From NCBI RefSeq assembly GCF_900130055.1, contig NZ_FQXU01000012.1, forward strand, positions 62,001 to 126,000: 64,000 nt of DNA, read 5' to 3'. The stretch is from Clostridium intestinale DSM 6191 (lineage in GTDB: Bacteria > Bacillota > Clostridia > Clostridiales > Clostridiaceae). A model generated the notes under the pieces. The model was not told the DNA's origin and made no database searches. It was given only the letters and a program-made list of their open reading frames with translations. Shown here one piece after another: positions 15,635 to 25,096 of this stretch. A program made the position numbers and the translations under genes. The first letter of the stretch is position 1; each line of letters opens with the position of its first letter.

Positions 15635-16840
15635 TTATTTATCATAAAACTTAAAGAAATCTTCTGTTAAGTCTTGAGGATAAAAAGATACAAACACAAA
15701 ATCAGCTTTAACACTATCTATATACTCTGGAATACTTCCTGTATAATATCTTGGATCTACCATATAAATATCTGAACACACTGTTGATAAAAAAGCCGCT
15801 AGGGCTACCGTATAGGAGTCCTTCACAAACAATATCTTAGGTCCATTAGGCACTTTTTCATTTACTACATGAACTATCCCTTGATTACCAAACAGGTATG
15901 AAGAATACTTATCGCCTTCTAAAGCATATACTCCCTTATTTGTTCTAAATGGAGATATGGTTATAAGTGCTTCCTCAAATCTTCCCTTTAAATTGGTTTC
16001 CTGTTCTCCCGTTTTTGAATAATATGTATAATCAGTATTGAATTTAGGATATATAAGGGTGAAATCATCTACTCCTGAATAAGGTATTCCTGTTTTTCTC
16101 CCCATTGAACCAACGTAAGAATCTTTATAAGTTATAAAATTATAGTTATCTTTATTAGTATAAAAATCAATGTCCTCTATGTTAGCTCCATAATTATTTT
16201 TTAAAGTATTAGCTAACTGTCCAAACTCCCAAAAAGCAGTTTCTGTTTTCCAATGATGGTCAGTTTTAAAAAATAAGTCCTTAGGTTCAATACCGCTTTC
16301 ATCTAAATTATCTCTTAAATCTATAGTATCTATATTATTTTGCTTTAATAAATCAAGAAATGAATCTGCAGTTTCATTTGCATAATTATATGGAATTCCA
16401 TAAGGCAAACTTGTATAACCTTTATAGTATTTATCTGGTGGCATTATATATGCAAATTTTACACTTTCATCTTTTAATCCATTTTTAAGTGCCTCAGTTC
16501 TTTTAACTAATTCATATACGGGATTAGCTTTATCTCCAAAAAAGGTGTAATGAAGAGTCCCATTATCATCTTTAACAACCTCAAAGTTTGATTCTTCATT
16601 TTTATCCATTAGTTTTTGTAAATATCCATAAAAATCAATAAAAGCATACTTCCCATAGGTATTATCTTTAATTGATGCATCTATGTTTTTTATCCTATTA
16701 CTTATGGAAATATCCTTTTGGGATTCTACTGTATCAATTATAGGCTTATAATTATTTATTAGATTTGTTATTGATAATCCAAAGATTATTAAAACAATTA
16801 AAATAGAAGTTATAAGCTTTTTGAAAAAAAATCTCTCCAT
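15635..16840 (-). CDS. DHHW (AlgJ/AlgX-like) polysaccharide acetylation protein
   Basis: A 401-aa protein with one N-terminal membrane anchor (~8-28) and an extracytoplasmic SGNH-like domain. The diagnostic motif FKTDHHWKTETAFWEF lies at ~190-205, and a C-terminal segment ILFVKDSYTVALAAFL carries the KDSY serine motif. AlgJ/AlgX/WssI-type proteins pass acetyl groups, delivered by an MBOAT partner, to the nascent polysaccharide. The MBOAT gene is immediately upstream (12 bp gap). It is therefore assigned to acetylation of the cellulose made by this operon, an inference from context. Confidence 0.87.
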   Translation of the reverse strand: MERFFFKKLITSILIVLIIFGLSITNLINNYKPIIDTVESQKDISISNRIKNIDASIKDNTYGKYAFIDFYGYLQKLMDKNEESNFEVVKDDNGTLHYTFFGDKANPVYELVKRTEALKNGLKDESVKFAYIMPPDKYYKGYTSLPYGIPYNYANETADSFLDLLKQNNIDTIDLRDNLDESGIEPKDLFFKTDHHWKTETAFWEFGQLANTLKNNYGANIEDIDFYTNKDNYNFITYKDSYVGSMGRKTGIPYSGVDDFTLIYPKFNTDYTYYSKTGEQETNLKGRFEEALITISPFRTNKGVYALEGDKYSSYLFGNQGIVHVVNEKVPNGPKILFVKDSYTVALAAFLSTVCSDIYMVDPRYYTGSIPEYIDSVKADFVFVSFYPQDLTEDFFKFYDK

Positions 16841-16852
16841 AATACCCCCCTC

Positions 16853-18271
16853 TTAAAATTTAAAGTAAATGAAAGGATTGTAGCTACCCTTTACAATGTA
16901 AGCCATACATATTAAGAAGATACCAACTATAGCAAGTGGATATAATCCCTCTAAAATATTATGTCCCAAAGACTTATCTACAATAAATTTATTAGCTTTT
17001 CTTGCTATTGGCGTAGAGAAAATTATTGCCGCTATTAGAAATACTAAATTTTCTTTTATAAACATGTATGTGTATGGGCTCCAGAATCCCCCTTGTGTAA
17101 AGCCAAACATTGAAGATATATACTTTCCTGCTTCTAAAAGATCAGACGATCTAAATATTACCCACCCTAAATTTATAATAAATAATGCATATATTCTCTT
17201 ATATTTTGCAGCTATATCAATCTGATTAAAGGATATTAACCTTTCAAAGGCTATGAATACAAAATTTAAAAACCCCCATACTACAAAAGTCCACTCTGCT
17301 CCATGCCATATTCCTGTTGAAACCCATACTATTAATAGGTTTCTTATAAGTTTATCTTTGTTTTTAACTCTAGATCCACCTAGGGGAAAATATAGATAAT
17401 CCTTAAACCAAAGGCTTAAAGATATATGCCACCTTCTCCAAAATTCAGTAATAGATTTTGATATGTAGGGATAATTGAAGTTCTCTTCAAACTTAAATCC
17501 AAACATTAGCCCTATTCCTATAGCCATGTCAGAATATCCTGAGAAGTCAAAATATATTTGAAAGGTGTATGCTATAGAACCAAGCCAAGCTAAAGTTACT
17601 GCAATGTCAGAATTTAAGTTCATTTGAAAAATTCTATCTACAATCACGGCCATACTATTAGATATTAAAATCTTTTTTCCCATACCAATTACAAATCTAC
17701 AAGTCCCTACTGAAAACTTCTGCCAAGTAAACTTTCTATTTTTGATTTGCTCTACTATATCTCCATAACGTGAAATAGGTCCAGCTAAAAGTTGCGGAAA
17801 TAATGCTATATATAATCCTACATATAGAGGATTCTTTTCAGCCTTAGTCTTTTCCCTATACAAATCTACTAGATAAGATACTGCTTTAAATGTAAAAAAT
17901 GAAATTCCTATAGGTAAAGCTATCTTGGGCATAGGAATTTGATATCCTTGTAGTTGATTTATGTTTTTTATAAAAAAATTTAAGTATTTAAAAATAAATA
18001 GTGACCCTAAATTACCTACACAGCCTAATATTAAAAAATACTTACTATACGATTTATTTTTAAAGCCTACTATCAGATGCCCCACTACGTAGTTAAAAAT
18101 TATTGAGGCTATCATCAAAATTACATAATAGGGCTCTCCCCAAGCATAAAATCCTAGGCTTAGGAATAGTAATATATAATTCTGTAAGCCCTTAGAAAAA
18201 AAAGCTCCATAATATAATATTAAAGCTACTGGTAAAAAATATAATATAAATATAACACTTGAAAACAGCAT
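16853..18271 (-). CDS. MBOAT family O-acyltransferase (AlgI/WssH-like)
   Basis: A 472-aa polytopic membrane protein with about ten to eleven hydrophobic helices. Conserved segments include IGISFFTFKAVSYLVD, the EFWRRWHISLSLWFKDYLYFPLGG block (~275-298) and the active-site histidine in TGIWHGAEWTF (~316-326). MBOAT proteins of the AlgI branch carry acetyl groups across the membrane for polysaccharide O-acetylation. ATG 18271 (MLFSSV) was chosen because AGAGGTG lies 6 nt upstream; an in-frame TTG at 18286 precedes that site. It is 12 bp upstream of the DHHW partner in the same operon. Confidence 0.9.
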   Translation of the reverse strand: MLFSSVIFILYFLPVALILYYGAFFSKGLQNYILLFLSLGFYAWGEPYYVILMIASIIFNYVVGHLIVGFKNKSYSKYFLILGCVGNLGSLFIFKYLNFFIKNINQLQGYQIPMPKIALPIGISFFTFKAVSYLVDLYREKTKAEKNPLYVGLYIALFPQLLAGPISRYGDIVEQIKNRKFTWQKFSVGTCRFVIGMGKKILISNSMAVIVDRIFQMNLNSDIAVTLAWLGSIAYTFQIYFDFSGYSDMAIGIGLMFGFKFEENFNYPYISKSITEFWRRWHISLSLWFKDYLYFPLGGSRVKNKDKLIRNLLIVWVSTGIWHGAEWTFVVWGFLNFVFIAFERLISFNQIDIAAKYKRIYALFIINLGWVIFRSSDLLEAGKYISSMFGFTQGGFWSPYTYMFIKENLVFLIAAIIFSTPIARKANKFIVDKSLGHNILEGLYPLAIVGIFLICMAYIVKGSYNPFIYFKF

Positions 18272-18298
18272 TCTATCACCTCTCAATCAAACAACACT

Positions 18299-19402
18299 TT
18301 ATCTAAGATTCTTTTTTCTACTCCAAAAAATATATAATCCAGAGAATATTAAAACAAAGACTATACATATTCCTCTAATGAAATCTATAAATCTTTGGGA
18401 CATAATTAAGGTATATATTCCACCCATAAGATTTTTAACTTCTGCATATCCTGGAATACTCTTGCTAGTTCCATCTATCTCTTTTGCACCTAAAGTCCAG
18501 GATCTATATAATTGAATTTCTTTTTTAACTATTAAGTATTCATATTTTGCCTCTATTTTTATCTTTTCTACATTTATTGAAGTGTTTAAAGTTAATCTTC
18601 CATCCTTATCTATAGAAACTCCCTCATAATCCTCAGCTAAACTATAAATTACATTATCTTCATTTAGTGAGGTTTTATATATGGATATAGCTTCCCCTTG
18701 TACAGGTATTTGTACTCTATCATCGCCTTCTATTTTAAAATTCAAATCTCCATATTTAACAAGTGAATCATCTTTAGGTATAAGGACAAAACCACCTAGG
18801 TGTATATCTTTTTCTTTATTTTCTTCTGTTGTTATGCTTATGCCCCAAGAACTTATATTGGAAAATGAATATTGATTATTATCGCCTGCTTGACTATTTA
18901 AACTTGTAAAAGGTACATAAACTACTCCCTTAAATCCAGAGGGTATATTTATAGTCCCATAAGCAGGTGACAATTTCTCAAAATCCTGATTGTTCTCCTT
19001 TTTTATTAAAACAGATTTATCTTCATTAACTGTGAGGAAGGTTCCATCAGTTTTTACAACAGAAAAGTTAAACTTCAATTCTTCTTGAGAATTATTTTGA
19101 ACATTAAATGATATCATACCAAAGCTATTCCAATTATACTTTCCTTTGCTATATAAGTTTGATGTATAATATCCTTCCTCTAAACCTATAGAATCAACTT
19201 TTATCTCTAAGCTATTATTAGCTTTATCAAAATCATAATTTAATTTAGCTTTATCCCCTTCTAAATATATATTTTCTGGAGATATTTTCTTATAATTATT
19301 TGCTTCCTCAGCTAAAGCTATTTTATTATTAACTATTACTAAAAATACAAGAAAAAAAAGTATAAATATCTTATAAAAATTGCATTTCATTAAATTCATC
19401 AA
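18299..19402 (-). CDS. Cellulose operon anchored extracytoplasmic protein (BcsB/CcsB position, hypothetical)
   Basis: A 367-aa protein with a signal peptide (~10-31), a beta-rich extracellular part (~32-330) and one C-terminal helix (~340-360, FIRGICIVFVLIFSGLYIFW) ending in basic residues. I recognise no named domain. Its place directly after the synthase gene, with overlapping ends, and its topology resemble a shortened BcsB: periplasmic or external carbohydrate-binding modules plus a C-terminal anchor that contacts the synthase. It is half the size of proteobacterial BcsB. C. difficile has a cellulose operon with a small ccsB, which this may match. Alternative starts MMNL/MKCN at 19402, 19399 and 19387 all overlap the synthase stop; translation is probably coupled. 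Confidence 0.6.
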   Translation of the reverse strand: MMNLMKCNFYKIFILFFLVFLVIVNNKIALAEEANNYKKISPENIYLEGDKAKLNYDFDKANNSLEIKVDSIGLEEGYYTSNLYSKGKYNWNSFGMISFNVQNNSQEELKFNFSVVKTDGTFLTVNEDKSVLIKKENNQDFEKLSPAYGTINIPSGFKGVVYVPFTSLNSQAGDNNQYSFSNISSWGISITTEENKEKDIHLGGFVLIPKDDSLVKYGDLNFKIEGDDRVQIPVQGEAISIYKTSLNEDNVIYSLAEDYEGVSIDKDGRLTLNTSINVEKIKIEAKYEYLIVKKEIQLYRSWTLGAKEIDGTSKSIPGYAEVKNLMGGIYTLIMSQRFIDFIRGICIVFVLIFSGLYIFWSRKKNLR

Positions 19403-21647
19403 AGGATTCCTCTCTTCTAACTACAGAACTTTCTGATAAACTTTCATTGTATTCTCTGATCCAGTCATTTAATATATTTCTTATCTCTTTATCGTCAGCT
19501 ATTTCTTTGTAATTTTTAATTTTATAAAGGTGGATGTTTTTATCTTGAACTTTCTCTAAAACACCTATTATTTCCCTATTTTCTTTTATTCTTAAAGTAA
19601 TTTGATCTTTTAGTATTGATTCACTAATGCCTTCTAAAGCCATATACTCATAATTAAAGGATTTAAGTTTAACACCTCCACACTCTTTTGAAGCTATTGT
19701 TTTATCTAAATCCACTCTTGGTAATTTTCTCTTAAACAGAAATAATTTTTTATTTCTTGTAAGAATATTTACTCTTATATCATCAAATATGCTGGTGTTT
19801 TCATCTAAATTATTAGGAAGGGTTGGAACTCTATCATAGGTTATGTATAATAGTTGTTTAAAATTATCTTTATCTATATCTGTTATTTCAAATGCATACT
19901 TCCACTCTTTTTCACCCTTTGCTATATGTACAACTTTCCCACTAAATTCAGATAAATATCTATCTGTAAATAACTTAATTTTTATTACTTCGTCATAGGG
20001 TATATACTCTGGAAACTCAAATCTAACTGCTAATCCACCTTCTGATACATCTATGGTTTTACAGTTTAATTCTTTATTGTTATAGGTTATTTTACATGGA
20101 ACCTCAGCTAAAACTCTCTCAGTTTTTCTAAAGGATTTTCTTCCTACCATAAAAAATATAGCCATTAAAATGTTATAAAAATTAACTATAAGCCAAAATA
20201 AAACTACACTATAAGTAGCAGATCCTGCCTCAAAAATCATTCTTATACAATTAAAGATTCCTATTATAGAAAGTACTGCAAATGCTATATGTGGTATAGC
20301 TTTCTTTAATCTATATACTCTGTCGTCTACTTTAGCGTTATCTTTCCTTGTAACTAAAAAACTGTTTTGTGATATTCCAAAGGTTTCTAATATCACTGGT
20401 ACTACAAGAGATGGAAATAAAATAGTTTCATATATGTTAGTCCATTTGGTAGTTCTAATATTTCTAGATAAACTCCTTAGTTCTTTATTACTTAAATAAT
20501 ACATAGGAAGCCAAAATATCAACACTTCTGTTAGATTACAATCAACAACTATTACCCCAAATACAGCAAATAATATTGGAGCCATTATATAAGCAACTCT
20601 TTTGATACCTGAATACCAATAAGAAATGGAGGATATATAACTAATCTTTTGACTGAAATTAAGTCCCTTTCTAAATAATATATTTAGTCTTCTTCCTGTC
20701 TGGATACATCCTCTTGCCCATCTTTGACGTTGTTTAACAAGACTCATTAAGTCAGAGGGCGCTAAACCAGATGCATGAACTTCTCCTACTGCAAAACATT
20801 GATACCCTTTACTTTGTATTATTAACCCTGTAGCAAAATCTTCTGTTATTGCCTTTGTATAATACCCTCCAGCATCTTCAAGAGCTTTTCTAGCTATTAC
20901 TGTATTTGTTCCGCCATATATTATAGAGTTATTTTTATTTTTAGAAATCTGTACATCTCTATAGAAATAATCTTGTTCATTAGGAATTCTTCCTTCTGAA
21001 AAAAGATAATACTGAAATAAGTCCGTATTATAAAAGCTTTGAGGCGTCTGCACAAATCCAACTTTTTCATTGCCTAGGAAATATGGAACTGTAGCCATTA
21101 GAAAATCATGCATAGGAATCATATCTGCATCAAAGTTTGCTATTAATGGTGAGTTTGACTTCTCAAGAGCATTATTAAGATTCCCAGCCTTTGCTCCTTT
21201 TCTTTCTGTTCGAGTTAAATATCCTATTCCCATTTCATAAGCTAATTTTTTCATTGATTCACGATTTCCATCATCACATAAATATATATGTATCTTCTTT
21301 TTATCTGGATAGTCCATATTCTTGCATCCATTTATAGTTTTAAAAAGTAATTCTTCTGGTTCATTATATGTTGTTATAAAAACATCTACATGAGGAAAAA
21401 GACTTTCATCATCTATCTGTGGTTTTTCTGGATGTTTTATATCGTACATATTGTAATAGTGTACTGCTGCTTCTAACATTCCCACTATTTCAACTATTAA
21501 TAGAATAATAGCTGAAACTAAAGATATTATTCCAGCCTTAGTCGGTATAGTAAAAAAAATTCTCCATATCAAATAAATTATATTCATTATTACTGTCGCT
21601 ATTATTAATGAATAATTTCTTACTCTTTTATAATTCATACTCACCAT
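19371..21647 (-). CDS. bcsA: Cellulose synthase catalytic subunit with PilZ domain (BcsA-like)
   Basis: A 758-aa processive family 2 glycosyltransferase that makes beta-1,4-glucan from UDP-glucose and exports it. Two N-terminal helices precede the catalytic domain with the D,D,D,QxxRW set: FITTYNE (~88), LCDDGNR (~122-128), DADM (~171-174), TEDFATG (~266) and QRQRWARG (~305-312). About six helices follow (~335-500). The PilZ domain (~505-620) has both c-di-GMP contacts, RKTER (~507-511) and DVSEGG (~533-538), so activation by cyclic di-GMP is expected. It is the first gene of the operon; ATG 21647 and ATG 21638 are both possible starts. A possible promoter lies at 21694-21722. Confidence 0.93.
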   Translation of the reverse strand: MVSMNYKRVRNYSLIIATVIMNIIYLIWRIFFTIPTKAGIISLVSAIILLIVEIVGMLEAAVHYYNMYDIKHPEKPQIDDESLFPHVDVFITTYNEPEELLFKTINGCKNMDYPDKKKIHIYLCDDGNRESMKKLAYEMGIGYLTRTERKGAKAGNLNNALEKSNSPLIANFDADMIPMHDFLMATVPYFLGNEKVGFVQTPQSFYNTDLFQYYLFSEGRIPNEQDYFYRDVQISKNKNNSIIYGGTNTVIARKALEDAGGYYTKAITEDFATGLIIQSKGYQCFAVGEVHASGLAPSDLMSLVKQRQRWARGCIQTGRRLNILFRKGLNFSQKISYISSISYWYSGIKRVAYIMAPILFAVFGVIVVDCNLTEVLIFWLPMYYLSNKELRSLSRNIRTTKWTNIYETILFPSLVVPVILETFGISQNSFLVTRKDNAKVDDRVYRLKKAIPHIAFAVLSIIGIFNCIRMIFEAGSATYSVVLFWLIVNFYNILMAIFFMVGRKSFRKTERVLAEVPCKITYNNKELNCKTIDVSEGGLAVRFEFPEYIPYDEVIKIKLFTDRYLSEFSGKVVHIAKGEKEWKYAFEITDIDKDNFKQLLYITYDRVPTLPNNLDENTSIFDDIRVNILTRNKKLFLFKRKLPRVDLDKTIASKECGGVKLKSFNYEYMALEGISESILKDQITLRIKENREIIGVLEKVQDKNIHLYKIKNYKEIADDKEIRNILNDWIREYNESLSESSVVRREESFDEFNEMQFL

Positions 21648-21693
21648 ACCTTTCTAATATTTTAAATTAATTAATAATTATTATATATTATAT

Positions 21694-21722
21694 TTAATAC
21701 AATTAAAACCAAATTCCGACAA
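21694..21722 (-). promoter_or_regulatory. Possible SigA promoter of the cellulose operon
   Basis: On the minus strand TTGTCG (21722-21717) is 17 bp from TATTAA (21699-21694), about 50 bp before the synthase start. Match to consensus is fair. No c-di-GMP riboswitch is visible in the leader. Confidence 0.35.
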
Positions 21723-21817
21723 TATTGCTCAAAATATTTGCTATTTATAAATATAACTTGTATTTATATTATTGTTTTATATTTATTTTTTATTAAATAA
21801 TTATATATAAGCAAAAA

Positions 21818-21851
21818 AAGGTCAGATTTCTTATTGTTGAAATCTGACCTT
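21818..21851 (-). terminator. Terminator of the Xaa-Pro aminopeptidase gene
   Basis: A perfect 12-bp stem (21818-21829 with 21840-21851). An A-tract at 21813-21819 becomes a U-run on the minus strand. Confidence 0.85.
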
Positions 21852-21865
21852 AATATATAACGCTC

Positions 21866-23644
21866 TTATATTTCTCTAGTTTCTTTTTTTAACCAAGCTT
21901 TATGCTCATCATCTAAATAAGGAGATAATTTTTTATATACCATTTTATGATAGTCATTTAGCCATTGCTTTTCCTTACCTGTAAGCATATCTTTATCTAT
22001 TCCATCTAAGTCTATAGGGCAGTAAGTAATAGCTTCAAAGCTCATAAATTGCCCAAATTCTGTTTTTTCTTCTTCTACTACGAGCATTATATTTTCAGTT
22101 CTAACACCGTGTTTTCCTTCTTTGTATATGCCAGGCTCATTAGTAATAACCATTCCTTTTTCTAACTTCACACTGTTAGGTTCTTTCCTAAAACCTTGTG
22201 GTCCTTCATGGACATTTAAGAAAAATCCTACTCCATGACCAGTTCCACATTTATAATCTAATCCATATTCCCAAATAGGTTGTCTAGCGAGTACATCTAA
22301 ACTAGATCCTGTTGCTCCCTCTAAAAACTTAACTGAACTTAAGGCAATATGTCCTTTTAATACTAAGGTAAAGTCCCTTTTTTCTTCTTCACTAAGCTTT
22401 CCTAATGTTATAGTTCTTGTAGTATCTGTTGTTCCATTAAAATATTGTCCACCTGAATCTACTAAGAAAAACCCTTCATCTTTAAGGGTATATTGAGTTT
22501 CTTTAGTTGCCTTATAATGCATCATTGCAGCATGATCTTTATATCCTGCTATTGTATCAAAGCTAGGTTCAACAAATAAATCTTGCTGTCTTCTAAAAGC
22601 TTCTAACATTTTTTCTGCTGAAATTTCAGTGATTTTTTCCTTATTAACAGATTCTTTAAGCCATTTTATAAACTTAACCATAGCTAATCCATCACTTACT
22701 TGGCAGTTTCTTAGATTTTCTATTTCAACTTCATTTTTAATAGCTTTTAAAGCTGTAGTTATATTAGGTTCCTCAATTTTAGTGGTATCCGTATTAATAG
22801 AATTATACATACTAATACTTGTTTTATTTGCATCAAAAATAATTGAGTCATCAATAGTTAACTGATTTAAAATTTTGTATATCTCATTACATCCTTTAAT
22901 CTCAATTCCATTATTCTCTAGCTCTAATCTTATATCATGAGTAACTTTTGAATCCTCAACAAATAAATAGCATTTATCCTCACCCACTAATACATTGGAA
23001 ATTACAACAGGATTATTAGGTACATCATTTCCTCGTATATTAAGTAGCCATGCTATATCATCTAAAGAGGTTAATAAATAATAATTTGCCCCCTTACTAC
23101 TCATGTTAACTCTAACTTTATTTAATTTTTCTACTCTAGATTTTCCAGCATATTTTATTCCATGTAAAAAAACTAATTCCTTAGGTATTTCCGGTCTGTC
23201 TTCCCATATTTCATCAATTAAATCTTTCTCTATTTTTATATTTATATTTTTAGATTTAAATGCTTTCTCCATTCCTTTAAATAAATCTACTGAAAAAACG
23301 CTTCCATCAAATCCAACTGTACTACCTTCTTTAAGAGTGTTTTTTAGCCACTCTGTATATGAAGGAACCCCTAGATCTGCCATCTTAAACAGTCTTATAC
23401 CTGAACCTTCAAGTTGCTTTTCTGATTGAATATAATATCTCCCATCTGTCCATAATCCAGCATCATCTAAAGTAATAACAACAGTACCAGCAGAACCTGT
23501 AAACCCTGATATCCATTGTCTACTTTTCCAATGATCTGCAACATACTCACTTTGATGCGCATCAAAACTAGGAATTATATATGCATCTATTTTATTTTCT
23601 TTCATTAAACTTCTTAATTTTTCTATTCTTTTTTTAACATCCAT
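21866..23644 (-). CDS. Xaa-Pro aminopeptidase (M24B, aminopeptidase P family)
   Basis: A 592-aa cytosolic metallopeptidase that removes the N-terminal residue when proline is second. It has the long three-domain form: two creatinase-like N-terminal domains (~1-310) and a pita-bread catalytic domain. Metal ligands are visible: VDSGGQY (Asp ~394), TTDTTR (Asp ~405), GTGHGVG (His ~466), NEPGIY (Glu ~501) and TENIM (Glu ~516). This is the eukaryote-like length also common in clostridia. GAAGGT precedes ATG 23644. It lies just outside the left end of the integrated element, on host DNA. Confidence 0.92.
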   Translation of the reverse strand: MDVKKRIEKLRSLMKENKIDAYIIPSFDAHQSEYVADHWKSRQWISGFTGSAGTVVITLDDAGLWTDGRYYIQSEKQLEGSGIRLFKMADLGVPSYTEWLKNTLKEGSTVGFDGSVFSVDLFKGMEKAFKSKNINIKIEKDLIDEIWEDRPEIPKELVFLHGIKYAGKSRVEKLNKVRVNMSSKGANYYLLTSLDDIAWLLNIRGNDVPNNPVVISNVLVGEDKCYLFVEDSKVTHDIRLELENNGIEIKGCNEIYKILNQLTIDDSIIFDANKTSISMYNSINTDTTKIEEPNITTALKAIKNEVEIENLRNCQVSDGLAMVKFIKWLKESVNKEKITEISAEKMLEAFRRQQDLFVEPSFDTIAGYKDHAAMMHYKATKETQYTLKDEGFFLVDSGGQYFNGTTDTTRTITLGKLSEEEKRDFTLVLKGHIALSSVKFLEGATGSSLDVLARQPIWEYGLDYKCGTGHGVGFFLNVHEGPQGFRKEPNSVKLEKGMVITNEPGIYKEGKHGVRTENIMLVVEEEKTEFGQFMSFEAITYCPIDLDGIDKDMLTGKEKQWLNDYHKMVYKKLSPYLDDEHKAWLKKETREI

Positions 23645-23751
23645 ATTTCTTACCTTCTCTTTCCTAAATCTCCTATTGTTTTAATGATATTATACATCAA
23701 TTGATTCAAGAATTTTACTTTAAAAATATAAAAAATAAAAGCCTTGCTATT

Positions 23752-23790
23752 GCAAGGCTTTTATTGGTGCGGCGGAGAAGATTCGAACTC
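23752..23790. repeat. attL: duplicated tRNA-Arg 3' end and start of its terminator
   Basis: These 39 bases are identical to 42133-42171. They hold the last 26 nt of tRNA-Arg (23765-23790, minus strand, CCA included) and half of its terminator stem. The similarity extends left to ~23735 (AATAAAAGCCTTGC) apart from the 4-nt hairpin loop. To the right the tRNA sequence breaks off, so this is the remnant left by site-specific integration. Confidence 0.9.
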
Positions 23791-23918
23791 TTGCCCCTAT
23801 AGTTTTAGCTATTTTTATTCTATATTCTTAAATATTATCTAATCCTTTAAAAATCAATATTTTCAATACTTTATAGTTAATATTAATTCTATATAGTTAT
23901 TTTTAAAATTTAGTTGCA

Positions 23919-23936
23919 TGTCTACAGGTGTCTACA
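23919..23936 (+). other. Paired TGTCTACA motifs, left integrase arm-type sites
   Basis: TGTCTACA occurs at 23919-23926 and 23929-23936. The same pair, in the same orientation, lies near the right end (42079, 42090). TGGTGCGG, the last 8 nt of the tRNA, is repeated at 23941-23948. The 470 bp from 23791 to 24260 hold no gene that I can support. Confidence 0.6.
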
Positions 23937-24260
23937 AAGGTGGTGCGGAATTTTTAAACACTATATAATCATTTATACTAGCTATCTATACCTATTAAAA
24001 ATAGCTATTAAATCTTAATTTATATAATGAAAAAACCTTTCAAGTGATTCGTCAAATATCTCTTACCTTAATTTCCTTATTTGAAAAATTCTCCTTTTTA
24101 TTTCATTTTTATTGTACTATTTTACTTAGAGCTTCTATAAATTTTCTATATTGATTAATTTACTTTAAATTATTTATATATTATACATATCCATCAAATT
24201 ATTCTATATGTTTACAAATGAATCTATTTTTTATCCTTCTTTATTAGGAGGTGTTTAATT

Positions 24261-24785
24261 ATGGATTTTTCATTATGTGATTATATCAAAAAATTTAGAG
24301 AAGGAGATATATATAGTATAGAATTCTTGATACAAAAATTTCAGCCACTATTAATTAAATATGCAAATAAACTATCAGATTTTGATGATGCTAAATCTGA
24401 ATTAAGCTTACATTTTATTATTACATTACAAAAAATTCCTTTAGACGACTTAAAATTTAAAAACGACAAATATATACTTTCATATATAAATACTAGTATA
24501 AAAAGATATTACATATTTTTATCCACTCAACAAAGTTATTTACATAGTAAAGAAATTCTTACATTAGATGACTATCAGCCTGGAATTGCTTATGATACTT
24601 GTAATGTTGAATTTTATGATTTAATACATACACTTAAAATAAAAGAACAGAAAGTTTTAATTTTAAAATTTATTTATAATTATACAAATACTGAAATATC
24701 TAGAGTTTTTAATGTATCTAGACAAAATGTACAAGTATGTATAACAAGATCACTTATAAAATTAAAGAGTAAAGTAGTTTTCTAA
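24261..24785 (+). CDS. UviA/TcdR/BotR-like alternative RNA polymerase sigma factor
   Basis: A 174-aa sigma-70-like factor. The N-terminal half (IEFLIQKFQPLLIKYANKL) resembles region 2, and the C-terminal ~35 residues are a region 4 helix-turn-helix (NYTNTEISRVFNVSRQNVQVCITRSLIKL). Size, low G+C and the companion holin gene 100 bp downstream match the clostridial group that includes UviA, TcdR, BotR and TetR, which direct transcription of bacteriocin or toxin genes. In plasmid pIP404 uviA and uviB are adjacent in the same way. An AGGAGG site precedes ATG 24261. Its target genes are probably the holin, the hydrolase and possibly unlinked genes; this is inference. Confidence 0.75.
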   Translation: MDFSLCDYIKKFREGDIYSIEFLIQKFQPLLIKYANKLSDFDDAKSELSLHFIITLQKIPLDDLKFKNDKYILSYINTSIKRYYIFLSTQQSYLHSKEILTLDDYQPGIAYDTCNVEFYDLIHTLKIKEQKVLILKFIYNYTNTEISRVFNVSRQNVQVCITRSLIKLKSKVVF

Positions 24786-24889
24786 TTATATATATTATTA
24801 TTTTAAGTTAAAGAATTGATATATAGAATGCTTCTTAAATTAGAATTATGCAACTTTTACTTATATACTCACGAAAGGAGGTGTTTATT

Positions 24890-25096
24890 ATAGAAGCCGA
24901 ACTTATTAAACTGATTGCTACACAAGGAGCTTTTGCACTATTATTCTCCTATTTACTTTTTTATGTTTTAAAAGAAAATAGTAAAAGGGAACAAAATTAT
25001 CAAGAAATAATTCAAAAGTTTTCTGACTCTTTACCACAAATAGAAAATAGTATAAGCTATATCCATGAAATGATAGTAAAAAAAGAGACTAAATAA
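24890..25096 (+). CDS. BhlA/UviB family holin-like peptide
   Basis: About 68 aa: a short acidic N terminus, one transmembrane helix ([16 protein letters not shown]) and a charged coiled tail ([14 protein letters not shown]). This is the BhlA/UviB pattern of phage-like holins and bacteriocin release proteins. The frame is open back to an ATG at 24848, but that has no ribosome site. A perfect AAAGGAGG (24874-24881) precedes in-frame ATT 24887 and ATA 24890, and family members begin at the matching Met-Glu position. A non-canonical ATT/ATA start is therefore the best reading. Coupled with the UviA-like sigma factor upstream, it probably permeabilises the membrane to release a protein. Confidence 0.72.
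   Translation: MEAELIKLIATQGAFALLFSYLLFYVLKENSKREQNYQEIIQKFSDSLPQIENSISYIHEMIVKKETK

Noticed and set aside
21657-21817. c-di-GMP riboswitch before the cellulose operon
   Set aside because: No GEMM-like stem pair or GCAAACC-type conserved stretch is visible in the AT-rich leader; control is more likely through the PilZ domain.
23935-23990. TGGTGCGG at 23941 as a second att core or tRNA gene remnant
   Set aside because: Only 8 bp match the tRNA end, and no stem or further tRNA sequence follows; it may be part of the recombination region but is not a tRNA.
24211-24240. TTTACA upstream of the UviA-like gene as a UviA-type -35
   Set aside because: A -10 at normal spacing would put the transcription start on the ribosome site, so the motif is more likely chance.
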